The notes beneath the pieces were generated by a model. It ran no database searches and was not told the DNA's origin. It saw only the letters and a program-made list of their open reading frames with translations. Both the position numbers and the translations under genes were made by a program. Shown piece by piece: positions 36,368 to 46,597 of a stretch of 64,000 nucleotides of DNA. The stretch comes from Ulvibacterium marinum (GTDB lineage: Bacteria; Bacteroidota; Bacteroidia; Flavobacteriales; Flavobacteriaceae). Within the stretch, counting starts at the first letter, position 1. The number at the start of each line of letters is the position of its first letter. The stretch is from contig NZ_RBCJ01000003.1 of assembly GCF_003626755.1 (NCBI RefSeq), positions 377,859 through 441,858 of the forward strand, written 5' to 3'.

Positions 36368-36440
36368 AGCGAAAAACGGGATTCGAACCCGCGACCTCCA
36401 CCTTGGCAAGGTGGCGCTCTACCAACTGAGCTATTTTCGC
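36368..36440 (-). tRNA. tRNA-Gly (anticodon GCC)
   Basis: A 73-nt tRNA on the minus strand. The acceptor stem is GCGAAAA/TTTTCGC. The D arm includes AGCTCAGTTGGTAGAGC, the anticodon loop is CTTGCCAAG (GCC) and the T arm is GCGGGTTCGAATCCCG. CCA is not encoded. It is transcribed before tRNA-Leu in the same direction as mutS. Confidence 0.96.
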
Positions 36441-36487
36441 ATATCCAGCAAAATAGCTTGATCGACCGAAAACTTCCAGGAAATTTT

Positions 36488-36526
36488 GCGCTCTACTCCT
36501 GATGGCTATCGGGAAGCTATTTTCGC
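36488..36526 (-). pseudogene. Partial tRNA-Gly copy with an inserted palindrome
   Basis: GCGCTCTAC and GCTATTTTCGCA, both taken from the 5' half of tRNA-Gly, recur here just upstream of the intact gene. In the intact gene they are separated by CAACTGA; here TCCTGATGGCTATCGGGAA lies between them. The inserted part is an imperfect palindrome like the CCCGATAGCTATCGGG element common in flavobacterial genomes. Confidence 0.6.
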
Positions 36527-36638
36527 AGATTATTAAGAACGTAGCACAAAACTATTGTGCATGCCTGTCTACCCTAAGGCAGGTGCAAATTTAAGACAAT
36601 TCGGTAAAAGGCAAAGAAATTTAATTGAAAAACTTGTT

Positions 36639-36653
36639 TGGTCTCCTAGACCA
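36639..36653 (-). terminator. Weak terminator-like hairpin after mutS
   Basis: TGGTCT-agg-AGACCA on the minus strand, then AAACAAGTTTTT. It lies 17 bases past the mutS stop. The T-run is interrupted, so function is uncertain. Confidence 0.4.
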
Positions 36654-36669
36654 GAAAGGTTTGATGCCT

Positions 36670-39291
36670 TTACGAGCTCGCTTTTTCGTTCTTGGTCAAC
36701 AAACGTTTTATTTCATTCAATTTCATAAGGGCCTCTACTGGCGTGAGAGTGTTGATGTCCAAATGGGTAATCTCTTCCTTAATCTCTTCCAAAAGCGGAT
36801 CATCCAGGTTAAAGAAACTCAATTGCATTTCATTTTGCACGGTCTGGAGCTTATGGGTCAGTTCTTCGCTGGAATGTGATTTTTCCAGCTTCTTCAAGAT
36901 TTTATGGGCCTTATGGATAACTTGTTGCGGCATTCCGGCCATTTTTGCCACATGGATACCAAAGCTATGTTCGCTGCCCCCGGGAGTTAGTTTTCGAAGA
37001 AAAAGGACCTTGTCCTTTAGCTCTTTTACAGAAACATTGTAGTTTTTGATACGCTCAAAAGTTACGGCCATTTCATTAAGCTCATGATAGTGCGTGGCAA
37101 AAAGGGTTTTGGCCCTGGCTGGGTGTTCGTGCAGATACTCCGAAATGGCCCAAGCGATGGAAATCCCGTCATAGGTACTGGTTCCTCGTCCTATCTCGTC
37201 CAAGAGTACAAGGCTGCGTTCGGAGAGGTTGTTCAAGATAGAGGCGGTTTCATTCATTTCTACCATAAAAGTAGATTCACCCATGGAAATATTGTCACTG
37301 GCGCCCACCCTTGTAAAAATTTTGTCCACGACACCAATTTTTGCATCTTCCGCAGGTACAAAACTTCCTATTTGAGCGAGGAGCACAATCAATGCGGTCT
37401 GCCTTAAAATAGCCGATTTACCACTCATATTGGGCCCGGTAATCATAATAATCTGTTGATTTTCCCGATTCAACAAAACATCGTTGGCAATATAGGCTTC
37501 CCCTAAGGGCAATTGTTTTTCAATAACCGGATGTCTCCCATTTTTGATTTCGATTTCAGTGGAATCATTGATTAAGGGTTGTACATAGGAATTTTCCCGT
37601 GCCAATTGCGTAAATCCACAAAGGCAGTCCAATTGGGCAATTTGATGGGCATTGTTCTGAACAGGTGCAATATATTCCTGCATCCACACTATAAGTTGGG
37701 AGAACAGTTGTTGCTCTAAGCTTAAGATCCGTTCCTCGGCCCCTAATATTTTTGCTTCGTATTCCTTAAGTTCTTCTGTAATGTACCGTTCCGCACTGAC
37801 CAAGGTCTGTTTTCGGATCCATTCATCGGGCACCTTGTCCTTATGGGTATTCCGTACCTCAATATAATAGCCGAATACGTTGTTAGAGGCTATTTTGAGT
37901 GAGCTTATACCCGTACGCTCGGTTTCCCGTTCCAACATTTTGTCCAAGTATTCCTTGCCAGAATACGCAAGTTCCCGCAGCTGGTCCAATTCTTCAGAAT
38001 ACCCTTTGGCTACCGTGTTGCCCTTCTGTATGTTCATAGGGGCCTCCTCATGGAGCATTTCCTTGATTCGCGTTCTAAGCATATCACAGGAATGCAATTG
38101 ATCTCCAATGGATTGTAATGATTTATCGTTACTTTGTACGCCCAATTGTTTTATCGGGATAACGGATTCCAATGAATTTTTGAGCTGGATAGTCTCCTTG
38201 GGATGGATTCTGCCCGTGGCTACTTTGGAAATGAGTCGCTCCAAATCGCCCATTTGCTTAATATGATGCTGAAGTTTTTGAAGGATATCCTCATGCTGGG
38301 ATAAATATGCAATTACTTGGTGCCGCCTTCTTATTTTTTCTATATTTTTCAGGGGTAGGGCCAGCCAGCGTTTTAGCATTCGTCCGCCCATTGGGGATAA
38401 GGTTCTATCCATAATATCTAAAAGCGTAACCGCTTCGGCATTGACCGAATGGTAAAGTTCCAGATTTTTAATGGTAAAACGATCCATCCAAACATGCTCC
38501 TCCTCCGCAATGCGTCTCAGGGCAGTAATGTGTTGCAATTGTCTATGTTGGGTCTCGGAGAGATAATGCAACACCACACCGGATGCCATAATACCGTAAG
38601 TAAGATGATCTACGCCAAACCCCTTAAGTGTGGTCGTCTTAAAATGGGAGTTGAGCATTTCCAGGGCATAATCGTCTTGGAACACCCAATCCTCTATATA
38701 AAATGAATGATAATTGGCGCCAAAAACTTCGGAAAACTCTTTTTTATGTGCCTTGGAAACCAATACCTCATTGGGCCCAAAATTTTGTAATAATTTATCG
38801 ATTTGTTCCTCATCTCCCTGGGCCGTAAGGAACTCCCCCGTGGAAATGTCCACAAAGGAAACCCCCAACATCTTGCTTCCAAAGTGAACGGCGCATAAAA
38901 AATTGTTCGTTTTTGCATGGAGGATATCATCGTTCATGGCCACCCCTGGAGTTACCAATTCAGTAACGCCCCGTTTTACTATGGTCTTTGTCATTTTCGG
39001 ATCTTCCAGTTGATCACAAATAGCAACGCGTTGTCCGGCCTTTACCAATTTAGGAAGATAGGTGTTCAAAGAGTGGTGGGGAAAGCCGGCAAGTTCCGTA
39101 CGGTCACCGCCATTGTTCCGATGTGTTAGGATGATGCCCAAAATTTGGGAGGCTTTAACTGCATCCTCGCCAAAGGTTTCATAAAAATCGCCGACACGAA
39201 ATAGCAACAGGGCATCGGGATATTTCGTCTTGATGGTGTTGTATTGCTTCATCAAGGGAGTTACCTTTTTTATTTTTGATGTATTGCCCAA
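36670..39291 (-). CDS. mutS: DNA mismatch repair protein MutS
   Basis: An 873-residue mismatch-recognition ATPase that starts mismatch repair with MutL. The mismatch-binding motif [11 protein letters not shown] is near residue 33, the Walker [15 protein letters not shown] near 620, and [13 protein letters not shown] (Walker B and signature) follows. The helix-turn-helix [18 protein letters not shown] is near the end. The start is TTG at 39291: the [14 protein letters not shown] segment is normally preceded by a short tail, and the next ATG would cut into it. No mutL is adjacent. tRNA-Gly and tRNA-Leu lie downstream on the same strand. Confidence 0.96.
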   Translation of the reverse strand: MGNTSKIKKVTPLMKQYNTIKTKYPDALLLFRVGDFYETFGEDAVKASQILGIILTHRNNGGDRTELAGFPHHSLNTYLPKLVKAGQRVAICDQLEDPKMTKTIVKRGVTELVTPGVAMNDDILHAKTNNFLCAVHFGSKMLGVSFVDISTGEFLTAQGDEEQIDKLLQNFGPNEVLVSKAHKKEFSEVFGANYHSFYIEDWVFQDDYALEMLNSHFKTTTLKGFGVDHLTYGIMASGVVLHYLSETQHRQLQHITALRRIAEEEHVWMDRFTIKNLELYHSVNAEAVTLLDIMDRTLSPMGGRMLKRWLALPLKNIEKIRRRHQVIAYLSQHEDILQKLQHHIKQMGDLERLISKVATGRIHPKETIQLKNSLESVIPIKQLGVQSNDKSLQSIGDQLHSCDMLRTRIKEMLHEEAPMNIQKGNTVAKGYSEELDQLRELAYSGKEYLDKMLERETERTGISSLKIASNNVFGYYIEVRNTHKDKVPDEWIRKQTLVSAERYITEELKEYEAKILGAEERILSLEQQLFSQLIVWMQEYIAPVQNNAHQIAQLDCLCGFTQLARENSYVQPLINDSTEIEIKNGRHPVIEKQLPLGEAYIANDVLLNRENQQIIMITGPNMSGKSAILRQTALIVLLAQIGSFVPAEDAKIGVVDKIFTRVGASDNISMGESTFMVEMNETASILNNLSERSLVLLDEIGRGTSTYDGISIAWAISEYLHEHPARAKTLFATHYHELNEMAVTFERIKNYNVSVKELKDKVLFLRKLTPGGSEHSFGIHVAKMAGMPQQVIHKAHKILKKLEKSHSSEELTHKLQTVQNEMQLSFFNLDDPLLEEIKEEITHLDINTLTPVEALMKLNEIKRLLTKNEKASS

Positions 39292-39492
39292 AGCGATTTT
39301 AATCGTTTATTTTTACAAAAAATGACTCGAACGAATGTACCGATTTTGCGAGTCATTGAAAATGGATGTTGATATTTATGGATAAGTTTTCCCATACAAC
39401 ATAGACTCAAAATCCTTTGGGCAAGCTTACCATGGAACCAAAGAATGAATCTTGATGGTTTAACCTGAAATATAGAATCCCAATACCCAAAA

Positions 39493-40035
39493 ATGCGTAA
39501 ACTTAGAAATGAGGAACTGGAACGTTTGGATGTGATTGCATTCAAAAAGACGCCTAAATCCCCTATTGTTATTGTTCTCGACAATATCAGAAGTCTTAAC
39601 AATATTGGTTCGGTATTTCGGACAGCTGATGCTTTCTTGATCGAAAAAATCCATTTATGTGGTATTACCGCTGTTCCACCGCACAAGGATATCCATAAAA
39701 CGGCCTTGGGCGCAACGGAAAGTGTATCATGGGAATATCATGAAAATACGGTGGAGTTGGTACAAGGACTTAAAGCTCGGGATTTTTGCGTTATGGCTGT
39801 TGAACAGGTGGAACATGCTACAATGCTGAACCAATTCTCCGTTAATGCTGATAAAAAGTACGCTTTGATTTTTGGCAACGAGGTAAAGGGGGTGTCCCAG
39901 GAAGTATTGGGTCTTTGCGACGGTGTATTGGAAATCCCGCAACATGGTACAAAACACTCTTTAAATATTGCGGTAAGTGTAGGTGTCGTCGTCTGGGATC
40001 TTTGGTCAAAACTGCATAAAATAAAAATGCCCTAA
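39493..40035 (+). CDS. TrmH/SpoU-family RNA 2'-O-methyltransferase
   Basis: A 180-residue SPOUT-fold methyltransferase with the three family motifs. Motif 1 is VLDNIRSLNNIGSVFRTAD, motif 2 is FGNEVKGVS, and motif 3 is IPQHGTKHSLNIAVSVGVV, where the knotted SAM site forms. It lacks the extra N-terminal RNA-binding domain of RlmB and is about the size of TrmL/TrmH-like enzymes. The target nucleotide cannot be assigned. It is divergent from mutS and convergent with the folK fusion gene. Confidence 0.92.
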   Translation: MRKLRNEELERLDVIAFKKTPKSPIVIVLDNIRSLNNIGSVFRTADAFLIEKIHLCGITAVPPHKDIHKTALGATESVSWEYHENTVELVQGLKARDFCVMAVEQVEHATMLNQFSVNADKKYALIFGNEVKGVSQEVLGLCDGVLEIPQHGTKHSLNIAVSVGVVVWDLWSKLHKIKMP

Positions 40036-40051
40036 CAAAAATGCTAGGGCA
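40023..40051 (-). terminator. Terminator between trmH-like and folK-dNK genes
   Basis: TGCCCTA and TAGGGCA form a 7-bp stem. On the minus strand it is followed by TTTTTATTTT, so it serves the folK-dNK gene, and it overlaps the last codons of the trmH-like gene. Confidence 0.75.
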
Positions 40052-40142
40052 GAAATATATAGTTTGAGTTAGTTAGTTGCTTAATTGAGGGTGCAATAAC
40101 GTAAATCCATAGGTATTGTGCAAGAAATTTGCCAAAATTGTG

Positions 40143-41288
40143 TTAATTGAATTGATGAAGCGCAAAGTTTTGGATGGTCCGTACCACAGTTTTGTAATCA
40201 TCCCGATCCTCCACAAAATCCATTTGACTAATATCTATGGTCAGGCAATTATCCTTCGGATAGCTTTTTAAAAAATCAAAATAACCCCTATTGATCTTTT
40301 CAAGATATTCTGGACCAATATTCCGTTCATAATCCCGCCCCCGCTTCTTAATATTCTCCAATAAACGTTCCGTAGTCTGGTACAAATACACGTAGATTTG
40401 CGGTTTTTTCACTTCCTTGTACATGAAACCAAAAATTTTTCGGTACAGCTCAAACTCCTCTTTTTGCAGTGTGACCTGTGCAAAGATCAACGACTTAAAA
40501 ATATCGTAATCACTTATCATAAAACTCTTGAAAAGGTCGTACTGAGAGGTATCATCCATAAATTGTTGGTAACGGTCCGCTAAAAATGACATCTCCAAAG
40601 GAAAGGCATAGCGGCTTTGATCTTCATAAAAACTGGGCAAAAAAGGATTTTCTGCAAACCTTTCCAAGACCAGTTTGCCATTAAAATCGGTTGCCATTCT
40701 TTTGGCCAAGGTAGTTTTTCCCGCACCAATATTTCCTTCAATGGCAATAAACTGAACACTTGAAAAAAGTGCTTCCCGAGAGGGAAACAAAGTATGATCG
40801 GTCTTTTTGGGAGCATTTCGATCTTTGCATTCCTGCAGGAGATTACGGGTATCTTTCTTCAGAAGGGGATGGTAATGTTGTGGTGCAATATCTGCCAATG
40901 GCCTTAATACAAAACGACGTTCATGTAATTTGGGATGGGGAATGGCGAGCTGGTCCGTATCAATTATCTCGTTTTCGTAGTATAAAATATCGATGTCCAC
41001 AGTTCTGGATGTATACTCCTTTCCGTTTCGGCGTGTTCTCCCTAATCGCTTCTCAATGGACAAAAGACAATTTAGGATGTCCAGTGGTGGTAAGGCAGTC
41101 CTAAGGGATATACAGATATTGTAAAAATCATCTCCCTCAAAACCCCAAGAAGCGGATTCGTATACACGGGAAATGGCAACAACTTCACCAATTTCCTCAT
41201 GAATATGAAATAGAGCCTCTTGGATATTCAAAAATCGATTTCCCAGATTGCTTCCAATGGAAAGATATGTCAGATTTGTTGCCTCCAT
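40143..41288 (-). CDS. FolK-deoxynucleoside kinase fusion protein
   Basis: A 381-residue bifunctional enzyme. Residues 1-160 are 2-amino-4-hydroxy-6-hydroxymethyldihydropteridine pyrophosphokinase (folate synthesis), with YLSIGSNLGNR, the pterin/ATP motif SRTVDIDILYY and HPKLHERRFVLRPL. Residues 178-381 are a deoxynucleoside kinase with the P-loop EGNIGAGKTT (184-193) and a DRYQQF segment, which phosphorylates salvaged deoxynucleosides. This fusion is known from Bacteroidota. It joins two unrelated nucleotide-linked pathways. It is divergent from sppA, whose GTG lies 69 bases away. Confidence 0.93.
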   Translation of the reverse strand: MEATNLTYLSIGSNLGNRFLNIQEALFHIHEEIGEVVAISRVYESASWGFEGDDFYNICISLRTALPPLDILNCLLSIEKRLGRTRRNGKEYTSRTVDIDILYYENEIIDTDQLAIPHPKLHERRFVLRPLADIAPQHYHPLLKKDTRNLLQECKDRNAPKKTDHTLFPSREALFSSVQFIAIEGNIGAGKTTLAKRMATDFNGKLVLERFAENPFLPSFYEDQSRYAFPLEMSFLADRYQQFMDDTSQYDLFKSFMISDYDIFKSLIFAQVTLQKEEFELYRKIFGFMYKEVKKPQIYVYLYQTTERLLENIKKRGRDYERNIGPEYLEKINRGYFDFLKSYPKDNCLTIDISQMDFVEDRDDYKTVVRTIQNFALHQFN

Positions 41289-41357
41289 AGATCGAACAAA
41301 ATAAGTAAAACAAAATCACTTTGGTTATCTTTGGAAGGAATTCTAACAAAGCGTTGC

Positions 41358-43118
41358 GTGAAATTTTTAAGAAATCTGTTGGCCGCGATACTGGGATGTA
41401 TGATTGCCTTTGGAATCATCGTGGTAATAGCGATGATATTTCTAAGCCTGGTAAGCAATATAGAGGATACCCCTAATATTAAGGAAAATTCCATTTTGGA
41501 ACTTCAAATACGACGCCCGGTAAATGATTATGTGGGCACCAATACAATGGATCCGTTTGCTGGGATTTTTGAAGATTCCCAGGGGTTGGACGACATTCTA
41601 CAGGCCATTGAAACCGCCCGGGAAGATGCTAAAATCGAAGGCATAAGTATCAGTAATAACTTTATAATGGCGGGACTGGCGCAAACCCAGGCAATCCGCA
41701 AGGCACTCTCTAAATTTCGTGAAAGCGGTAAATTCATATATGCTTATTCGGATTACTTTACGCAAAAAGATTATTATTTGGCAAGTGTGGCCGATTCAAT
41801 TTTCTTGAATCCCGTCGGCGGAATGGACTTTAAAGGGTTATCTTCTGAAGTATTATACTTTAAGGATTTTCAGGAGAAGACAGGGGTGAAAATGGAAGTA
41901 ATACGGCATGGAAAATACAAAAGTGCCGTAGAGCCATTTTTGTCCAATGAGATGAGCGACGCCAACCGAACCCAGATCAAGGAGTTGTTAGGATCGTTGT
42001 GGAACTCCATGGTAACCGAAATTTCCGAGAAACGCAATATACCCGAAGAAAATTTGAATGTCATTGCGGATACCTTGGGGGGAAGGACACCGGAATATGC
42101 AGTACGGAGCCGTTTGGTGGATTCCATCATATATTTTGATCAATACGAGGAAAAGCTTAGGAACGCTTCCGGTGTGAACACCGGTGAGACACTAAATTAT
42201 GTGCAATTGGATGACTATATGGGCTATTCCAATACCCAAATAAAAACGACCGGAAGGGACAAAGTAGCCGTGGTTTTTGCACAGGGTGAAATTATATATG
42301 GTGAAGGTGGCCCCGATGTAATCGGGCAGGGCATTATTAACGAAGCTATTATAAAAGCACGTGAGGATGATGCCATCAAGGCCATAGTACTCCGCGTGAA
42401 TTCTCCCGGAGGAAGTGCCTTGGTTTCCGATATTATTTGGCGGGAAATTGAACTGGCCAAAGCGAAAAAACCAGTCGTGGTCTCCATGGGGAATGTAGCT
42501 GCTTCCGGAGGCTATTATATAGCCGCAGGAGCGGATAAAATATTTGCGGAACCTACAACGGTAACAGGATCCATTGGTGTATTCGGCACAATTCCGAACA
42601 TCGAACAATTGGCCGAGAATATTGGAATCAACGCAGAACAAGTGGGAACCAATAAAAACTCAATAGATTACTCCCTTTTTGAACCCATGACGGATAATTT
42701 TAGAAAAGTGGTACAAGAAGGTATAGAGGAGACCTACACGACTTTTTTACAGCGAGTATCCCAAGGTAGGGGTATTTCAATGGCCCAAGCGGATAGCCTT
42801 GCCCAAGGTAGGGTATGGAGTGGGGTGGATGCCAAACGATTAGGTTTGGTAGATGAACTGGGTACCTTGGAAGATGCTATCGGCGAAGCCGCCAAATTAG
42901 CGGAACTGGAGAGCTATGGCATTAAAAAATACCCAAAATACAAATCGGGTTTTGAGCGTTTCATGGAAGATTTGGGTGGTTCCAGTGCAAAGACCCGTGA
43001 AAGTATCATTGAAAAGGAAGTTGGCCTTGAAGCCTATAACATTATAAAACAGATAAAGATTGCCATGGAGCAAAAAGGTATTCAGGCTCGGATGCCTTTT
43101 ATTCTCAATATTAAATAA
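41358..43118 (+). CDS. sppA: Signal peptide peptidase SppA, 67-kDa type
   Basis: A 586-residue inner-membrane serine protease that degrades cleaved signal peptides. A GTG at 41358 is the chosen start because it begins directly with MKFLRNLLAAILGCM and the membrane anchor GIIVVIAMIFLSL. Two tandem S49 domains follow. The catalytic lysine is K188 (HGKYKSAVEPF) in the first domain and the serine is S383 (NVAASGGYYIA) in the second, as in the long SppA form. The gene lies 3 bases before the queuosine-precursor transporter gene. Confidence 0.93.
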   Translation: MKFLRNLLAAILGCMIAFGIIVVIAMIFLSLVSNIEDTPNIKENSILELQIRRPVNDYVGTNTMDPFAGIFEDSQGLDDILQAIETAREDAKIEGISISNNFIMAGLAQTQAIRKALSKFRESGKFIYAYSDYFTQKDYYLASVADSIFLNPVGGMDFKGLSSEVLYFKDFQEKTGVKMEVIRHGKYKSAVEPFLSNEMSDANRTQIKELLGSLWNSMVTEISEKRNIPEENLNVIADTLGGRTPEYAVRSRLVDSIIYFDQYEEKLRNASGVNTGETLNYVQLDDYMGYSNTQIKTTGRDKVAVVFAQGEIIYGEGGPDVIGQGIINEAIIKAREDDAIKAIVLRVNSPGGSALVSDIIWREIELAKAKKPVVVSMGNVAASGGYYIAAGADKIFAEPTTVTGSIGVFGTIPNIEQLAENIGINAEQVGTNKNSIDYSLFEPMTDNFRKVVQEGIEETYTTFLQRVSQGRGISMAQADSLAQGRVWSGVDAKRLGLVDELGTLEDAIGEAAKLAELESYGIKKYPKYKSGFERFMEDLGGSSAKTRESIIEKEVGLEAYNIIKQIKIAMEQKGIQARMPFILNIK

Positions 43119-43121
43119 TTT

Positions 43122-43832
43122 ATGACCAAAAAGGACAAGAAATTGGCCTACCAGATCTATCTCTATCTGGGGGCACTGTTCATTACCTCGTTGGTGGTGT
43201 CCAATCTGATTTTCCAAAAATTCTTCTATTGGAATCCCTTCGGAAAGATAGAGCTCTTTGGAGCTCCCTTGTTTGAAATTTCGGTGGGTGTATTGCCTTA
43301 TCCCGTTACTTTTTTAATTACAGATCTTATTTCTGAAATTTTTGGAAAGAAAAAGGCCAACCAGATTGTAACAGCAGGTATTTTTGCCTCCTTCTTTTCC
43401 ATGGGATTCATTTATATTTCCGATGCGGTACCGGCTATACCTTCTTCCCCTATTGATGATGCCCTTTTTGAAAAGGTCTTCGCTCTTTCTCCAGTAGCGG
43501 TTTTGGCTTCTATGCTGGCCTATCTTGCCGCGCAATATGTGGATATCGCTATTTATCATTTTTGGAAAAAATTGACTAAAGGAAAATACTTATGGCTACG
43601 GAATAACTTTTCTACTTTTCTATCGCAATTCATTGACACATTTACGGTAGTAGGACTGTTATGTATTTTTGGGGTATTGCCTTGGAGCCTGTTTTACGGA
43701 CTTGTTATCAGCGGTTTCATTTTTAAGATATTTATAGCATTTCTGGATACCCCTTTTCTCTATTTCTTCGTATATCTTATTAGAAGACGGTTTAAACTTG
43801 CCATTGGCGAGGAAATCGACTTGGAAGCATAA
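43122..43832 (+). CDS. Queuosine precursor transporter, YhhQ/VUT family
   Basis: A 236-residue inner-membrane protein with about six hydrophobic helices. It carries PYPVTFLITDLISEIFGKKK, the family hallmark with the TDL-x-E-x-FG core, then FIDTFTVVGLL near residue 170. YhhQ-type proteins import queuosine precursors such as preQ0/preQ1 for tRNA modification. Its ATG is 3 bases after the sppA stop, so the two genes are co-transcribed even though their functions are unrelated. Confidence 0.92.
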   Translation: MTKKDKKLAYQIYLYLGALFITSLVVSNLIFQKFFYWNPFGKIELFGAPLFEISVGVLPYPVTFLITDLISEIFGKKKANQIVTAGIFASFFSMGFIYISDAVPAIPSSPIDDALFEKVFALSPVAVLASMLAYLAAQYVDIAIYHFWKKLTKGKYLWLRNNFSTFLSQFIDTFTVVGLLCIFGVLPWSLFYGLVISGFIFKIFIAFLDTPFLYFFVYLIRRRFKLAIGEEIDLEA

Positions 43833-43875
43833 TAAAGAACGCTTTTTTAAGTTTTAATCGAAGAATATACATACT

Positions 43876-46596
43876 ATGAAAAAGAAGGCCCTCCGAATTC
43901 TTGCTATTTCCTTGCTGTTGGTCATTGCCTTATTGGTGGCGATTCCCTTTTTTCTCGAAGCCAAAATAGGAGATATCCTTAAGAACAATGTCAATGCCAA
44001 TGTAAATGCACATCTCGATTTTACCGATGCTCGTTTAAGCCTGCTCGGCAGTTTTCCGAATGCCGAGGTCACCTTGGAAAATGTAACCTTGCTTAATACT
44101 ACACCATTTGAGGGGGATACCCTTTTTGCGGCAAGAATGATAGGTTTAAAAATGGGTTTGGGCGAATTGTTTAAATCACAAGGTGACCCTATTGGCATCA
44201 AAAATTTTCAAGTGGACGGTGCACAATTGAATATCAAAATCGATAGTGCGGAAAATGCCAATTATGACATTGCCAAGAAATCCGAGATAGAGGACGTAAC
44301 GGAACAGCCTACAAATGGTTTCTCCTTTAACTTGGAATCCTATGGGATTACAGAATCCCAAGTTTCGTATACCGATTTGGCAACAGGTACCAGTTTGGTA
44401 CTATCCGATCTCCAACATAGCGGAACAGGAGATCTTTCGCTGGAAACATCCGAATTGGATACACAGACCCAGGCACAGGTGACTTTTGGAATGGACAGCA
44501 CCAATTATTTGAGCAAAAATAAGCTGAAACTGGATGCCTTGATAGGGATAGACTTAAAGGAAAATAAATATACCTTTTTAAAGAACGAAGCTCTTATAAA
44601 CCAATTACCTTTGATATTTGATGGATTTGTAAAAGTAAATGAGAAGAATCAAGAAGTGGCTATTAGTTTTGAGACGCCATCGTCCGACTTTAAAAATTTC
44701 TTGGCCGTAATTCCAGAAGAATACTCCAAGAATATTGAAAATGTAAAAACTACCGGAAATTTTACCGTGAAAGGAGATATCAATGGAGTGGTCGACGAAA
44801 CACATATTCCGAAGTTCAACATCAGTATAAATTCTGAAAACGCCTCCTTTAAATATCCGGATCTGCCCAAATCGGTTCGTAATGTTTTCATTGATACGGA
44901 AATCAGCAATACTACGGGCATTACCGAGGATACGTTTATTACCATTGAAAAACTGTCTTTTAAAATTGAGGAAGATCAGTTTAACATGACCTCAAAAATC
45001 TCGGAACTTATGGGTAATACCAAGGTCAATGCCCATATTGATGGTACGATGAACCTTGCCAATATCTCCCAGGCCTATCCGGTTCCTGCTGATTTGAACT
45101 TAAGCGGAATCTTGAATGCAGATGTCACAACGGCCTTTGATATGACCGCTGTGGAAAAAAAGCAATACGAAAAGACAAAAACGGTCGGAAATGTTGGCAT
45201 ACGGAATTTTGAATACGGTTCCACCGAAATTGCCAACCCCGTAAAACTGAATTCTGTGGCCATGAGCTTCACTCCCGAAACGGTAAATCTTGAACAAATG
45301 AACGGGATTACGGGCCAAACCGATTTTGACATAACCGGCAAAATCAGCAATCTACTAGGGTTTATGTTCAATGATGAAAAGGTGCAGGGTAATTTCAATC
45401 TAAAATCGAACACTTTCGCCTTAAATGATTTTATGGTAGAGGAAACAATGGATACTTCGGAAACCAAGTCCGAGGTTCCGGAAGCTACGGAAGAAAAAAT
45501 AAAGATTCCTTCCTTTTTGGATGTAAGCATCAATGCTGCGGCAAATACCGTGATCTATGATAATATTAGTTTAAAGGATGTGAAGGGTAATCTTCGCATT
45601 AAGGACGAGAAAGCGGTTTTGAGCAATATGACCTCCTCAATTTTTGATGGTCAAATGGCCTTTAATGGAGAGGTCTCTACCAAGGATGAAACACCCACCT
45701 TTGCCATGGAACTGGATATGGATCAATTGCAGATAGGGGAGACTTTTGAGGCTATGGAAATGTTTCAGGTCTTGGCACCCATCGCCCAGGTTTTAAAAGG
45801 AAAATTGGATACCGAAATAAAGCTTTCCGGAAATTTGACGGAAGATTTTACCCCTGATCTCTTAACATTGACCGGAGATTTGCTGGCCAATGTAATGACC
45901 CGGGAAATCAATACCGAGCAGGCTCCATTACTTTCTTCATTGGACGGTAAATTGGATTTTGTTAACCTAAAGGAACTGGACCTAAAGGATTTGAAGACCA
46001 AACTTTCCTTTGAGAACGGCCTGGTAAGTGTAAAACCTTTTACGATACAATATAGGGATATTGCCATTAACGTGGACGGAGGCCATAGTTTTGATAGAAA
46101 ACTGGACTATAAGGCTACTATGGAAGTGCCAGCCAAATATTTGGGCAAACAGGTCAACGATTTAATTGCCCAGATGGATGATGGGGATTTGGAAACGCTT
46201 ACTGTTCCCATAACCGCAAACATTGGAGGGGACTATTCCAGTCCCAATGTAAGTACCGATTTAGCTTCCGGAGTTAAAAACTTGACTGGCCAATTGGTGG
46301 AGATTCAGAAGCAAAAGCTTCTTAATAAAGGAAAGGATAAGGCCGCGGATTTAATTGGGGGGTTACTATCTGACAATTCATCCGAAAATGATTCTACTCA
46401 AAATGAGGATTCCACTTCGGATGGGGTCAAAGCGGTGTTAGGTGGTATCTTGGGCGGCAACAAGAACGAAAAGGATAGTACTCAAACGGAAATAGACTCC
46501 TTGGCTGCTCCAAAAAAAGATCCGGTAGAAGAAGCGGCAAAGGGTATTTTGGGAGGTTTGTTCGGAAAGAAAAAGGATACGGTCAAAAAGGAGTAG
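43876..46596 (+). CDS. AsmA-like inner-membrane protein
   Basis: A 906-residue protein with a single N-terminal membrane anchor (ILAISLLLVIALLVAIPFF) followed by a long repetitive beta-rich region. The AsmA start DARLSLLGSFPNAEVTLENV is clear, and the AsmA C-terminal region is near 560-800. AsmA/TamB-type proteins are thought to bridge the envelope and affect lipid transport. The tail is rich in Asp, Glu, Ser and Lys with repeated KDS/KDT and two GGILGG/GGLFGK blocks. It ends one base before the convergent DUF2797 gene stop. Confidence 0.9.
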   Translation: MKKKALRILAISLLLVIALLVAIPFFLEAKIGDILKNNVNANVNAHLDFTDARLSLLGSFPNAEVTLENVTLLNTTPFEGDTLFAARMIGLKMGLGELFKSQGDPIGIKNFQVDGAQLNIKIDSAENANYDIAKKSEIEDVTEQPTNGFSFNLESYGITESQVSYTDLATGTSLVLSDLQHSGTGDLSLETSELDTQTQAQVTFGMDSTNYLSKNKLKLDALIGIDLKENKYTFLKNEALINQLPLIFDGFVKVNEKNQEVAISFETPSSDFKNFLAVIPEEYSKNIENVKTTGNFTVKGDINGVVDETHIPKFNISINSENASFKYPDLPKSVRNVFIDTEISNTTGITEDTFITIEKLSFKIEEDQFNMTSKISELMGNTKVNAHIDGTMNLANISQAYPVPADLNLSGILNADVTTAFDMTAVEKKQYEKTKTVGNVGIRNFEYGSTEIANPVKLNSVAMSFTPETVNLEQMNGITGQTDFDITGKISNLLGFMFNDEKVQGNFNLKSNTFALNDFMVEETMDTSETKSEVPEATEEKIKIPSFLDVSINAAANTVIYDNISLKDVKGNLRIKDEKAVLSNMTSSIFDGQMAFNGEVSTKDETPTFAMELDMDQLQIGETFEAMEMFQVLAPIAQVLKGKLDTEIKLSGNLTEDFTPDLLTLTGDLLANVMTREINTEQAPLLSSLDGKLDFVNLKELDLKDLKTKLSFENGLVSVKPFTIQYRDIAINVDGGHSFDRKLDYKATMEVPAKYLGKQVNDLIAQMDDGDLETLTVPITANIGGDYSSPNVSTDLASGVKNLTGQLVEIQKQKLLNKGKDKAADLIGGLLSDNSSENDSTQNEDSTSDGVKAVLGGILGGNKNEKDSTQTEIDSLAAPKKDPVEEAAKGILGGLFGKKKDTVKKE

Positions 46597-46597
46597 T

